Source: an uncultured Bacteroidales bacterium | GTDB lineage: Bacteria > Bacteroidota > Bacteroidia > Bacteroidales > F082 | Reading direction: 5' to 3' | Length of the DNA: 64,000 nucleotides | NCBI GenBank assembly: GCA_905233685.1 | Contig: CAJOEZ010000010.1 | Coordinates: forward strand, 1 to 64,000 | In this document: positions 7,791-16,177 of the stretch, piece by piece | How positions within the stretch are numbered: position 1 is the stretch's first letter | How the letters are laid out: each line of letters begins with the position of its first letter | Position numbers and translations under genes: made by a program | Notes under the pieces: generated by a model | The model's input: only the letters and a program-made list of their open reading frames with translations | Told to the model about the DNA's origin: nothing | The model's database searches: none

Positions 7791-8483
7791 TCACCTAATT
7801 TTGTTCCGCAATTTCTTGATGTCAGAACTTACAAAGCCATCTATTTCCTTTCCAAGCAAAAACACTTCCGAAGTATAAAGCCGTAACAATCCATTGCCGT
7901 CTCGTGAGAAATGCCTTTCTGTATTGGCAATGGCATCTTCTATCCTCGCAGGGTCTTTCTCGAAATCAAATCCACCAGAAATGGAGCCATCTACATATTC
8001 CTTGAAAGAAGCACACTTTTCTACATCTTCAGTATCTGGTTTTTTGTCATAGATATGATAGTACAGCCAAATCTCAAAACTCGGGTTGCTCTGAGCAACG
8101 TTCCATGCTTGATAGGTCTTAACCTCATCTAACACATCTGAAATTGAAGCGTTTTGTTGTGAGCAGAATTCGCGCAATGGTGCTATCTTGCCTTGTTCCT
8201 CCCATTTGTCAGTGTCAATGACAAACCACACCGTATCGCCATGTTCATACTCAACGGTGTATTCTCTTTCTTCTCCAATCAGCACTTGTTTGGCTCGTTC
8301 CATTAACTTCAGTGGGTCGGTTCCGTCTGTTGGTGGAATCGTAATAACCTGTAAGTTGGAGGACAGTCCTTCAAAAAAGGCGAAATAATCCGGTTCGGTG
8401 CCTTTTCCCTCACAAACGATGTAAATCTTATGAGCATCTCTTGAGGGTTCCTTCTTGCCATATTCTCTTCTTCGCTGTATCAT
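7791..8483 (-). CDS. rloB: RloB-like protein (AbiLii-type), defence effector
   Basis: Partner of the RloA-type ATPase encoded directly upstream. The 230-residue protein shows the RloB pattern: KIYIVCEGKGTEPDYF (Glu25), VWFVIDTDKWE with an Asp-x-Asp pair (Asp90, Asp92), and QSNPSFEIWLYYH at 131-142. The spacing of the early Glu and the DxD resembles a TOPRIM-type metal site, so nuclease activity is plausible but not shown. The start is set at ATG 8483 (MIQRRREYGKK), one base after the rloA stop (TGA-T-ATG), which implies translational coupling; a longer frame to 8540 would overlap rloA by 56 nt and lacks RloB similarity there. In Lactococcus the equivalent two-gene system AbiL causes abortive infection. 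Confidence 0.85.
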   Translation of the reverse strand: MIQRRREYGKKEPSRDAHKIYIVCEGKGTEPDYFAFFEGLSSNLQVITIPPTDGTDPLKLMERAKQVLIGEEREYTVEYEHGDTVWFVIDTDKWEEQGKIAPLREFCSQQNASISDVLDEVKTYQAWNVAQSNPSFEIWLYYHIYDKKPDTEDVEKCASFKEYVDGSISGGFDFEKDPARIEDAIANTERHFSRDGNGLLRLYTSEVFLLGKEIDGFVSSDIKKLRNKIR

Positions 8484-8484
8484 A

Positions 8485-9813
8485 TCACCAATGCAAGTCT
8501 TTAAGGTTCGACAAGAATGGAACGCCTCCATAACGGCCATTCAAGTAGCCGTTTTCGATGTTGGCGGTATTGTGGATATTGAAGTCGCTCAATGGATAAA
8601 GTTGGGTAGCTTGTTCGGCGTCCTTTTGGGCAAACCATATTTCATCCGGGCGGAAAATCTTTTGATCCAACAGTCCCGATTCGTGGGTGGTGAAAATCAA
8701 CTGACCTTTTGCGGTTTTGCTTTCCGACAACCTACGGACAATGTCTTTAATCATAATGGGATGAATGCTTCGTTCAATCTCATCAACCATATAGACCATA
8801 TCCTTCTGAATGATGGCATAAAGCAAAGGCATATACTCAATCAGTCGTCGAGTGCCGTCAGACTCATCTCGAAGCGGCATCTCCACTTCTGCACCTTCCA
8901 AATCCTTATGGACAGCAACCAGTGTCTTCATGTAAACATTGCCGTCTTCATAGATTACATTGATGGCGTTGTCCGATGCATTTCGGCTTACGGTCGCCTG
9001 AGGTTCGCCTGGATGCTCCTTGGCTGATTTGATTAGTCGCATCAACTTGGTTCCTTTTACGTCTTCCTCAGCGATAAGTTCCTTTTTTACTGCCAACTTA
9101 TCGATACCCGTCTTAAGTTCGGGTAAGGTTGAATTCACCAACGCCGAAAAATCAGCGTCGGTATCCAACATGTGTGGCACGAACCCATGGACAGAGGCTG
9201 GCAACACAAGCTGCAACTTTTCATCAAACCACGAATAGGCATCTCTCACCAAAGGACTCTCTTCGGCATAATACTTGCCCAAATAGGGCAGCAACAGCAT
9301 GTCAGGGCGGACAATCCGTTTCAGCGCATCACGAAACTGAGCTTCTATACCCTTTGCAATATAGTCAGGGTTGATGCTGATTTCACCGTTTTCGCGTTTG
9401 AACAGCATCAAGTCCTTGCTTTTCTTGCTTAACAACAACTCTTCATAGCGAATCTCTTGCGGCGTAAACTCTATTTGATAATAGAACACATTCCCGTTGG
9501 AAAAGAATTCGATTGCCAGACCAGAAGGTTTATCGGCGCATTGCGCATCAAATCTAAACGTTGGATTGTCAAAGAAATCAATTTCGCGCACCGTTTCTGC
9601 TTCGACCAACATTTTCAGGCAGTGTATGGCTTGAAGCAGGTTGCTCTTTCCGGCACCGTTTGCACCGTAAATGGCGCTCATGCGCAATGCCGTAGCATGT
9701 CCACAAGCAACCTTATGGCTCTCATGGCTCTGGCTTTTGCTTGATGGAAAAGTATTAAACTCAACGGCATCCTTAAAGGAAGCAAAATTCTCAATAATTA
9801 ATCGTAATAGCAT
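8485..9813 (-). CDS. rloA: RloA/AbiLi-type AAA ATPase (AAA15 family)
   Basis: ABC-like ATPase of the OLD/RloA group, first gene of a two-gene defence module with rloB. Motifs in 442 residues: N-terminal ENFASFKD strand, Walker A GANGAGKS (50-57), the signature-like SDGTRRLIEYMPLL near 310, Walker B MVYMVDEIERSIHP near 340, and switch histidine IFTTHES near 367. The C-terminus DFNIHNTANIENGYLNGRYG is typical of this group. It is probably transcribed from the -7 box at 9838-9845, 25 nt upstream of the start. PARIS systems use a similar ATPase with a DUF4435 partner; here the partner is RloB, so AbiL/RloAB is the better name. Base composition is slightly more AT-rich than in the housekeeping genes. 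Confidence 0.87.
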   Translation of the reverse strand: MLLRLIIENFASFKDAVEFNTFPSSKSQSHESHKVACGHATALRMSAIYGANGAGKSNLLQAIHCLKMLVEAETVREIDFFDNPTFRFDAQCADKPSGLAIEFFSNGNVFYYQIEFTPQEIRYEELLLSKKSKDLMLFKRENGEISINPDYIAKGIEAQFRDALKRIVRPDMLLLPYLGKYYAEESPLVRDAYSWFDEKLQLVLPASVHGFVPHMLDTDADFSALVNSTLPELKTGIDKLAVKKELIAEEDVKGTKLMRLIKSAKEHPGEPQATVSRNASDNAINVIYEDGNVYMKTLVAVHKDLEGAEVEMPLRDESDGTRRLIEYMPLLYAIIQKDMVYMVDEIERSIHPIMIKDIVRRLSESKTAKGQLIFTTHESGLLDQKIFRPDEIWFAQKDAEQATQLYPLSDFNIHNTANIENGYLNGRYGGVPFLSNLKDLHW

Positions 9814-9837
9814 ATCAATTCCGTTAGAAATTCACGG

Positions 9838-9845
9838 CAAAGATA
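9838..9845 (-). promoter_or_regulatory. -7 box TATCTTTG for rloA-rloB
   Basis: Exact box on the minus strand, 25 nt before the rloA start; implies the pair is expressed independently of the HEPN-motif gene upstream. Confidence 0.62.
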
Positions 9846-10068
9846 CAAATTTTTGCATAATTAGCCATTGTTTGCGCCAAAATATGTGTATTTTTGTCGA
9901 AAAACATCATTTTGACCATTGGATAGTAAAAACATCATGCGTCTTCAAGCATCTGTTTTATTGTGTTTCAGTCGGAATAATTACTGGAACTTTCTGACTA
10001 TTCAGACGCGATAGTAGGCAATTTTAGTCTCTTTTCACAACTTAATTGCATTGTTATTAGACAGATGG

Positions 10069-11205
10069 CTATTTCAACCGATAGTTTTCCGCCTGCCTTC
10101 CATTCCAAGCAAAAATGCATTGGCATAGTTTATCCATAAACTCGTTTAGTTCCTCCATATCCTCTTCGGGACATTCATTTCCTTTAGGTTTATAATTGGT
10201 TTTAGCATGAACAATACTGTTTCTTGTTGAATATAAAATAGATGAAATACCATTCTTGATTTCGTTCAGTTTACCAATGATACTCTCGTCCTTTTTCAAT
10301 TTGTTATATTTTTTCAAATCTTTTTGTATTTTTTCTGGAAGTAGACCATACAAAGAAACCATTTCATTTGATTCAATACAATTTCTCAAAATAGTTTTTG
10401 GAATAATCTCTTCTCCGGATTTGAAAAACTCTTTATGATTCAGAAACTCAAATTCATCAAAATTTTTTGCTTCAATACACTTTTCATAATACTCCTTCAT
10501 CAATACTCTTTGATAAAAATACTCGATAACCTTATAATACATCAGAAATCGAATTGCATCATCTGAAGTTGATAGAGCACTAATATAATAGTCCATAGCC
10601 TTGGTATAAGGAGGAATACTATCAATTCTCAATACTTGGTTCTTATACTTACTAAAGCTCTCATCTTCTTTGGAAAAATCCAGCCAATTATGGAAAGTGG
10701 CAATTGAAACAGAATAACCTAACTTGGAAGACACATCGTATAAATATCTCTTTATCAATATGGTTTCTTCTTCTTCCGTCATTCTATTCTCTCCAATATA
10801 TTCCAATTCAACAGCCGTATAAAAAGAATAAGGATGATCGGAATCATAGCCTTCAAGAAACGATATTATCCCAACGAAAAATGGTTGATATACAATAGAC
10901 AACTTACAATCACCAACTATTAATGACGGATAACATTTGACAAACGAATCGTCTTCATACACAATAGTTTGGCGGAATCTGCCACATCTCACACTTGTCT
11001 CATCTATCTTTACTAATTCTTGAATATTTTCTGTATAGTTCAAAAACGCATCAACATCAAAACTATCATTATATAGATCCTCTTCAGGTTCAAACAAACG
11101 AATTTCCTCAATACTGTTTGGGTCTTTATATCCAAATTCCATTGAGAATTTCTCTTTTATTATTTTGATACGTTCATCTATTGTTTTTATTATCTCTTTA
11201 TCCAT
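10069..11205 (-). CDS. HEPN-motif protein of unknown family, 378 aa
   Basis: No named family recognised. The gene is strikingly AT-rich with A/T-ending codons and many Lys, Ile, Asn and Tyr residues, unlike the core genes, which suggests recent transfer. Residues 1-210 are a mixed α/β region without known motifs. Residues 215-375 are helical and end with SSILYSTRNSIVHAKTNY: Arg328-Asn-x3-His333 is an exact match to the HEPN ribonuclease motif R-N-x3-H, located in a C-terminal helix as expected. No signal peptide or membrane segment. It lies 255 nt upstream of rloA, on the same strand, and 68 nt downstream of the Sel1-repeat gene. Inference: an RNase-type toxin or abortive-infection protein joined to the RloAB cassette, possibly by ApeA-like architecture. 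Confidence 0.7.
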   Translation of the reverse strand: MDKEIIKTIDERIKIIKEKFSMEFGYKDPNSIEEIRLFEPEEDLYNDSFDVDAFLNYTENIQELVKIDETSVRCGRFRQTIVYEDDSFVKCYPSLIVGDCKLSIVYQPFFVGIISFLEGYDSDHPYSFYTAVELEYIGENRMTEEEETILIKRYLYDVSSKLGYSVSIATFHNWLDFSKEDESFSKYKNQVLRIDSIPPYTKAMDYYISALSTSDDAIRFLMYYKVIEYFYQRVLMKEYYEKCIEAKNFDEFEFLNHKEFFKSGEEIIPKTILRNCIESNEMVSLYGLLPEKIQKDLKKYNKLKKDESIIGKLNEIKNGISSILYSTRNSIVHAKTNYKPKGNECPEEDMEELNEFMDKLCQCIFAWNGRQAENYRLK

Positions 11206-11273
11206 ATTATCCTTTATTTCAATTTCAGCAAAAAGATTTAGCTTATCTTAAACAGAATAGATAGCCGATAGCG

Positions 11274-12800
11274 TCACCAAGATAATTGCCTCAATTTGTT
11301 TTTGGCATCATCATTCCCTTGGTCAGCAGCTTTACGATACCATTTCTTGGCTTCTGAGATACTTTTTCTGACACCATAACCATTTTCATACATACATCCC
11401 AAATTATATTGTGCTCCATCATGGTCCTTTTCGACCGCTTTACGGTACCATTTTACTGCCTCTTCATAGTCTTGCGCAACTCCAAATCCGTTTGCATACA
11501 TATAACCAAGATTATTCTGGGCGGTTGCTTCACCCTGATCAGCCGCTAAACGGAACCATTTTGCCGCTTCAGAATAATCCTGTATAACACCTTGACCATT
11601 TAAGTACATTTGGCCTAAATTAGTTTGCGCTCCAGCATGTCCATGTTCAGCTGCTTTGCGGTACCATTTCTGTGCCTCTGAATAGTCTTGAGGAACTCCT
11701 AAACCATTATCATACATGATTCCCAAATTATTCTGTGCACCAGCATTTTCTTGCACAGCTGCCTTGCTATACCATTTTACCGCTTCAGAATAATCTTGGA
11801 CAACACCTTGACCTGAGTAATACATGTACCCAAGACTAGTCTGCGCACTTGCTAAACCTTGCTCTGCCGCCTTTCGATACCATTTCACTGCTTCTGTAAA
11901 ATCTCTTATAACACCATTTCCAGTAAAGTACATATTTCCAATACTAAACTGTGCTAATGCATTACCTTGCTCTGATGCTTTGCGATACCAATTCATCGCT
12001 TCGGTATAGTCCTTGGAAACACCATGCCCAAAATAATACATAACACCTAAGTAAACTTCTGCATTTGCATTTTCCTGCTCAGCCGCTATGCGACACCATC
12101 TCATCGCTTCGGTGTAATCTTGATCAACACCTTGCCCTCTGTAATACATTAATCCAAGATTAGCTTGGGCTCTTGGATTTCCCTGTTCTGCTGCTTTTCG
12201 GAACCAACTCACTGCTTTTGAATAATCTAGTTGTACGACCGAGCCTGTACTATACAGCCTTCCCAGACCGTTCTGTCCCACGGCATTGCCATGTTCTGCT
12301 GCCTCCTGATAACACCTTAATGCCTCCTCATAGTTTTTGGCATCATAATACACATCCCCTTTCAATGCAATTGTCTCATAATCTACCTGTGAATCGATTG
12401 CCATCGTGTTCTTTATGGTTATCTTGTAAGTATACAGAGGCGCAACACGATCTACATAGTCAATAAGCCGCAATTCATATTGTCCCCAGTCGCGGTGCTT
12501 TACGCGCAGGTATTTCAGGCCGGGCGAAACCCAAAGCCAGATTTCGCCGTCACGGGTGGCGCGTTCCACCACCTCGGAGCCTAAATCGGGAACAAAGCTG
12601 AACGCTTCTCGTTGGTTGGGTGCAATGTTTTGCGTGGCAATGCGTAGCAAAGCGCATTGGCGGTCGTTATGGTCGGTTTTCATTTCCTCTCTGGCTGACA
12701 TGTCGGCAGGCAAAGACTCTACAGCAAGAATCTCAAAGTCTTGTGCCACAGCCTGAAGAAACAGCAACGATAATATCAGGGTCACTATTGTTCTCTTCAT
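11274..12800 (-). CDS. Exported Sel1-repeat protein, 508 aa
   Basis: Signal peptide MKRTIVTLILSLLFLQAVAQ, then a unique domain of about 120 residues (ending LRVKHRDWGQYELRLIDYVD, β-rich) followed by nine 36-residue Sel1-like repeats, each with the core AQ.NLG.MY..G.GV..DY.EA..WYRKAAEQG, and a short partial tenth. Such α/α-solenoids are scaffolds for protein binding. ATG at 12800 is chosen because it opens a clean signal peptide; the frame remains open for 40 more codons upstream but covers the -7 box. It faces the periplasm or envelope. The repeats are close to each other at DNA level, so the copy number may vary between strains. Confidence 0.87.
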   Translation of the reverse strand: MKRTIVTLILSLLFLQAVAQDFEILAVESLPADMSAREEMKTDHNDRQCALLRIATQNIAPNQREAFSFVPDLGSEVVERATRDGEIWLWVSPGLKYLRVKHRDWGQYELRLIDYVDRVAPLYTYKITIKNTMAIDSQVDYETIALKGDVYYDAKNYEEALRCYQEAAEHGNAVGQNGLGRLYSTGSVVQLDYSKAVSWFRKAAEQGNPRAQANLGLMYYRGQGVDQDYTEAMRWCRIAAEQENANAEVYLGVMYYFGHGVSKDYTEAMNWYRKASEQGNALAQFSIGNMYFTGNGVIRDFTEAVKWYRKAAEQGLASAQTSLGYMYYSGQGVVQDYSEAVKWYSKAAVQENAGAQNNLGIMYDNGLGVPQDYSEAQKWYRKAAEHGHAGAQTNLGQMYLNGQGVIQDYSEAAKWFRLAADQGEATAQNNLGYMYANGFGVAQDYEEAVKWYRKAVEKDHDGAQYNLGCMYENGYGVRKSISEAKKWYRKAADQGNDDAKNKLRQLSW

Positions 12801-12828
12801 GTGTAATGCAGTTTTCGACAACAATTTG

Positions 12829-12836
12829 CAAAGATA
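12829..12836 (-). promoter_or_regulatory. -7 box TATCTTTG for the Sel1-repeat gene
   Basis: Exact box on the minus strand 28 nt before the chosen start at 12800; it also argues against the longer reading frame. Confidence 0.62.
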
Positions 12837-12880
12837 AGCGATTTTTGCGTTATGAAGACGAAAAGTTATGATTTTCAAAG

Positions 12881-12915
12881 AAAAAGAGAGGGCAAGCCTT
12901 TTTTGCTTTGCCCTC
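12881..12915 (-). terminator. Terminator after the 210-aa lipoprotein gene
   Basis: GAGGGCAA...TTGCCCTC hairpin with an A6 loop region, followed on the minus strand by TCTTTTTC; it lies 28 nt after the stop at 12943. Confidence 0.6.
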
Positions 12916-12942
12916 ATCATCGTGGTTCAACCTCAATAAGCC

Positions 12943-13575
12943 TCAGAAGCCCAAAATCTTATCCAACTGTTTGGAGAGGTCGTCGGCCTTTTGTTCGAGA
13001 TCTTCTCGCATGGTCTGTTTCAAGACATCCATAGCCATGTCGTGGCTGTAGTAAACAATGGTGCGAACTTCCACGTTGCCATTTTCAAGGTCACGATACA
13101 TCTTCACGGGGATAATCACCCTACCTAACTTTTGGGATATCAGGTTCTTGCTGGCAGCTACGCTTTCCGCTAACGAAGCAGCTTGTTTCTGTGAGAGTTG
13201 CTTGTTGCCCAACTTGGTATCAATCAACTCCGTAATCTCGGTTTCAATCTTGGCGGCAAGGTCGAGCTTGGCCAAATTGGTGGCTTGGAAGAGGGCGGCA
13301 TCGTAGGTCTCGCCCACGGTCATGGCTTCACCTGAGACATACTTTTCATAACCCTTTTCGTCTTTTTCCAAGGCTTTACTGTAGGTTTCCTTCAATTGGA
13401 GGTCGAGAGCCAGATTGCCAGGTGCCACTTTCCAACCATCCTTCTTCAATTGTTTCACTTCTTTCTTGATGGATTTCTCGGCCATTTTCTGTTCTTTGGT
13501 CAGATTTTGCGAGGCGCAGCTGGCCATTATGACCATGGAGAGTGCGAGCGCCAGCACTGTACGTAATTTCTTCAT
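12943..13575 (-). CDS. LPP20-like lipoprotein, 210 aa
   Basis: Lipoprotein signal with lipobox (MKKLRTVLALALSMVIMASC, Cys20). After a Lys/Glu-rich linker (KSIKKEVKQLKKDGWK) comes one LPP20-type domain: YDAALFQATNLAKLDLAAKI ... QLSQKQAASLAESVAAS ... strands IPVKMYRDLENGNVEVRTIVYYSH. The C-terminus is helical. Same general fold as proposed for the N-terminus of the 633-aa protein at 5821-7722, and both share the extended promoter GGACTAwTTTTG, which suggests joint regulation and perhaps a joint role in the outer membrane. Exact function unknown. Confidence 0.78.
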   Translation of the reverse strand: MKKLRTVLALALSMVIMASCASQNLTKEQKMAEKSIKKEVKQLKKDGWKVAPGNLALDLQLKETYSKALEKDEKGYEKYVSGEAMTVGETYDAALFQATNLAKLDLAAKIETEITELIDTKLGNKQLSQKQAASLAESVAASKNLISQKLGRVIIPVKMYRDLENGNVEVRTIVYYSHDMAMDVLKQTMREDLEQKADDLSKQLDKILGF

Positions 13576-13645
13576 TTTTGTTTTCCTTTCTGTGTTTATG
13601 CTTTACTATTTGTTTGTTCTTTGTCCATTAGTGCTTTTCAGGCTT

Positions 13646-13653
13646 CAAAATTA
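13646..13653 (-). promoter_or_regulatory. Extended -7 box GGACTAATTTTG for the 210-aa lipoprotein
   Basis: TAATTTTG on the minus strand, 70 nt before the start, within TTTGGACTAATTTTG; compare 7766-7780 and 17695-17709. Confidence 0.6.
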
Positions 13654-13691
13654 GTCCAAATATTTCGAATTTTTATCAATTATTTTGTAAT

Positions 13692-14519
13692 TTATTGATC
13701 TTCACCCAATATAATCGTCCATGGTTCAGTCGATGAAGGCCTGAAGTAGCCTTCCCAGATCGGATACCCTCCAGAAAAAACTTGCAAAAGCTGAGCCTTG
13801 TCCTGCTTCTCGAAGGGGATGTCGATACGGAACTGCCCGAAAGCATCCGTTTTCGTTTCCATTTCCAAAAGGCGTATCGTGGCATTTTCAATCGGGTTGC
13901 CTGTCTTGAAATCGACCACACGACCGAAGACCACGCCGAGATCATTGTTGCGGCGAATAGCTAACGACAATGCCTTCTGGACAGGTACCATAGTGTCGAT
14001 AGTTTGGTAGCCGTCCGCCTCAAAAACGACATGCACCCTCGTGTTTCTATACCTATATGGTATGTCATCGAGAAACACCGTTGGATTCTCGCCATTAACT
14101 TGAAAGGTTTGTGCGGCATTATCGGCATATTCACAATACAGTGTGCCGTTCTCAAATGGTAAAGCAGGAATGTTATAGGCTTTATCTTCACTCACATTCA
14201 CTTTCATGTGCAATGGCGTGGAGATTCGCCAGATCCAAAAACACACGGCAGCAACAATGGCTAACACAATACCACAAGAAACATAGAGTCTGATTTTGCG
14301 TTTGCGTTGTATCTTTTCGTCAAGAATGATGCCTTCGGCCACAAGGCGTTTGACGAGATTCATGTATGCCAATTCCGTCCGGACAAGAAACATATCGTCC
14401 ATTGCCTCGTTGTTGTCTGAAAGATAAGCTTCAACGGCAGCACGCTCCTCGTCGGTTACGTTTCCTTCCATATAACAAGCTATCAACTCATCCGTGATAT
14501 TAATTCTGTCGTTGTTCAT
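13692..14519 (-). CDS. Probable anti-sigma factor with regulatory β-domain, 275 aa
   Basis: Residues 1-80 form a helical anti-sigma-like region (ITDELIACYMEGNVTDEERAAVEAYL, a pattern common to Bacteroidota anti-sigma factors that lack zinc ligands). A single membrane helix follows (LYVSCGIVLAIVAAVCFWIW, about 93-112), then a periplasmic part ending with a carboxypeptidase-regulatory-like fold (GVVFGRVVDFKTGNPIENAT ... TDAFGQFRIDIP). It overlaps the sigma gene by 4 nt (ATGA), so the two are co-translated. Inference: the periplasmic domain senses an envelope signal and releases the sigma factor. Confidence 0.75.
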   Translation of the reverse strand: MNNDRINITDELIACYMEGNVTDEERAAVEAYLSDNNEAMDDMFLVRTELAYMNLVKRLVAEGIILDEKIQRKRKIRLYVSCGIVLAIVAAVCFWIWRISTPLHMKVNVSEDKAYNIPALPFENGTLYCEYADNAAQTFQVNGENPTVFLDDIPYRYRNTRVHVVFEADGYQTIDTMVPVQKALSLAIRRNNDLGVVFGRVVDFKTGNPIENATIRLLEMETKTDAFGQFRIDIPFEKQDKAQLLQVFSGGYPIWEGYFRPSSTEPWTIILGEDQ

Positions 14520-15100
14520 AGTTCTTTGTCTTTCAATAAGGTTTTCAATTCCATTCTTGCCTTTTTCGTCAAGTTATAAACCGCAGAGACCGTACAACCC
14601 ATTTCAGCGGCAATTTCTTCGGCACTCTTGCCAGTCAAGTCTGCCAACAAAGCATATCGCTCTCGGGGCTTGGAAAGCTTGTCGATGGCCTTGTATAATT
14701 CCAGCCTCGACATCTCTTGGAACACATTGAAATCATCGACTTCGTTCTTTTGTAATTCCTCAACCATTTGAGGCTCAACGGTTAATATTTTAGTCTGAAT
14801 TGTTCGTTTTTTCCTAAAAAAGCGCACTGCGATAACGGTTAACCATGTATTGAGCGAAGATTTAAACTCAAATTGGCGCATTCGTTGCCAGTCGTTTTCA
14901 CTAAGGTACAAATAAAACTCTGAAATCAGCTCTTCTTTCTTGCCTTGCGACTGGAAAACGCTATTGACAATATGGGCAAACATGCCGTTGCAGCGATGGA
15001 AAAACACATATTCGACCGCTTCTTGGTCATTGGCCAAGAGCAACGCAACCAGTTCTCGGTCGGAAAGTGTTTCAAAATAGGCTATTCGTCTATCGTACAT
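14516..15100 (-). CDS. ECF-type RNA polymerase sigma factor, 194 aa
   Basis: Sigma-70 family, ECF group. Region 2 is visible as ELISEFYLYLSEN ... FEFKSSLNTWLTVIAVRFF followed by basic RKKR, and region 4 as LTGKSAEEIAAEMGCTVSAV followed by YNLTKKARMEL, a helix-turn-helix. Regions 1.1 and 3 are absent, as expected. Six nucleotides separate it from the upstream gene and a 4-nt overlap joins it to the membrane protein downstream, so the three form an operon read from about 16150. Targets may include the nearby exported-protein genes that share an extended promoter. Confidence 0.87.
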   Translation of the reverse strand: MYDRRIAYFETLSDRELVALLLANDQEAVEYVFFHRCNGMFAHIVNSVFQSQGKKEELISEFYLYLSENDWQRMRQFEFKSSLNTWLTVIAVRFFRKKRTIQTKILTVEPQMVEELQKNEVDDFNVFQEMSRLELYKAIDKLSKPRERYALLADLTGKSAEEIAAEMGCTVSAVYNLTKKARMELKTLLKDKEL

Positions 15101-15106
15101 CCTGAT

Positions 15107-16126
15107 TTACTGTTTTTCAAGCAGTTTCTTTATTTTTTCAATTTTATCCTCTACTTCAACGCCATCAATCAGATTGAGCATTTCGTACATACGAAGCGCT
15201 TTCTGTAAGTATTTTGTTGATGCTTCAGTCCAATCTTTATCCTTATAAATTACACCAAGATAAGCGCAAGACTTGGCGTATTTCTCACCACTGACAACGA
15301 AATCGCTTTCAAACAAGTTGGCGTATGTTTGTAGCACCATGATTTCCTCGTAAAGCGTATCGGACACTTGAAGCGAGTCCAGCACGGCTTTTGTCTCCAT
15401 TTCTTCATGGCTTTCCAAAGGAAACGTTGTATAGAAATCAGAATACGATTGAAGGACCGTTTCACATTGCACACCACTTGCCAAAGCTATGGCACCAAGA
15501 ATATCATTGGCGTTCAGCTTGGAGGAAACAGCCTGCGTGATTATGTCCTCTTCTTCATCGTCTATACGAGCAAAAACATCAGCATAAATATCCATATTAT
15601 GATAGGCATGTTGCAGTTCGTTTTCGGCTTGCAACTTCCAATACTGGTATTCTGGCAAAGTAATGATATGATTTGCGTAATGCTCATTGAGCAATGCCAT
15701 AGTGGAATCATACAGGCCTACGCAGGCTGTCTCGATGAGGTCATAGTAGCGCATTCGCGCTTCATTGATTTTTCCAGACGGAGCCATTACGATGCGCAAG
15801 GTATCACGGTCGGTGAGCGTCCAACCATCACGGGTGACGTGAATGTTGACCACCTCATAGCCATATTTTTTCGCACGAAGCCCATGTATCACATCACCTA
15901 TTTGATGCTCTGCAAAACTCAATCTAAATAGTCCATGTGCATCACTCGCAGTGGGATGACAATCGTGTGCAGATTGCACTGTGATAGCCACACCACTAAT
16001 GGTCTTGCCCTTAGTGTTCAACTCAACCACCTTGCCATATTGCACCATCTGTGCTGAAGCCTTCTCGCAATTTAGGAAGGCAAACAAAAGGAAACCGTAA
16101 AACAAATAGTTAATTGCTCTATTCAT
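15107..16126 (-). CDS. Exported protein with carboxypeptidase-regulatory-like and TPR-like regions, 339 aa
   Basis: Signal peptide MNRAINYLFYGFLLFAFLNC ending near SAQ (residue 26); the Cys20 is followed by EKAS, so either a lipoprotein or a type I signal is possible. Residues 28-115 look like a regulatory β-sandwich (GKVVELNTKGKTISGVAITV ... DAHGLFRLSFAE). The remainder is helical, ending in a TPR-like repeat (SCAYLGVIYKDKDWTEASTK). First gene of the operon with the ECF sigma factor (6-nt spacing), hence probably a sensor or co-regulator of the same signal. The family is not named here. Confidence 0.7.
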   Translation of the reverse strand: MNRAINYLFYGFLLFAFLNCEKASAQMVQYGKVVELNTKGKTISGVAITVQSAHDCHPTASDAHGLFRLSFAEHQIGDVIHGLRAKKYGYEVVNIHVTRDGWTLTDRDTLRIVMAPSGKINEARMRYYDLIETACVGLYDSTMALLNEHYANHIITLPEYQYWKLQAENELQHAYHNMDIYADVFARIDDEEEDIITQAVSSKLNANDILGAIALASGVQCETVLQSYSDFYTTFPLESHEEMETKAVLDSLQVSDTLYEEIMVLQTYANLFESDFVVSGEKYAKSCAYLGVIYKDKDWTEASTKYLQKALRMYEMLNLIDGVEVEDKIEKIKKLLEKQ

Positions 16127-16149
16127 AACATAGTATATGAATTAAACCA

Positions 16150-16157
16150 CAAAAGTA
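16150..16157 (-). promoter_or_regulatory. -7 box TACTTTTG for the ECF sigma operon
   Basis: Exact box on the minus strand 24 nt before the start at 16126; it lacks the GGACTA extension seen at the exported-protein genes nearby. Confidence 0.6.
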
Positions 16158-16177
16158 CAACATTATCTCAAACCATT

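Noticed and set aside
8484-8540. Longer start of RloB at 8540
   Set aside because: It would overlap rloA by 56 nt and adds residues unlike RloB; the ATG at 8483 is coupled to the rloA stop.
8455-9027. 190-codon plus-strand ORF over rloA
   Set aside because: Antisense to the ATPase C-terminus with intact motifs; no supporting promoter or domain.
8485-9813. PARIS (AriA/AriB) system
   Set aside because: The ATPase is similar, but the partner has the RloB pattern and not DUF4435, so AbiL/RloAB is preferred.
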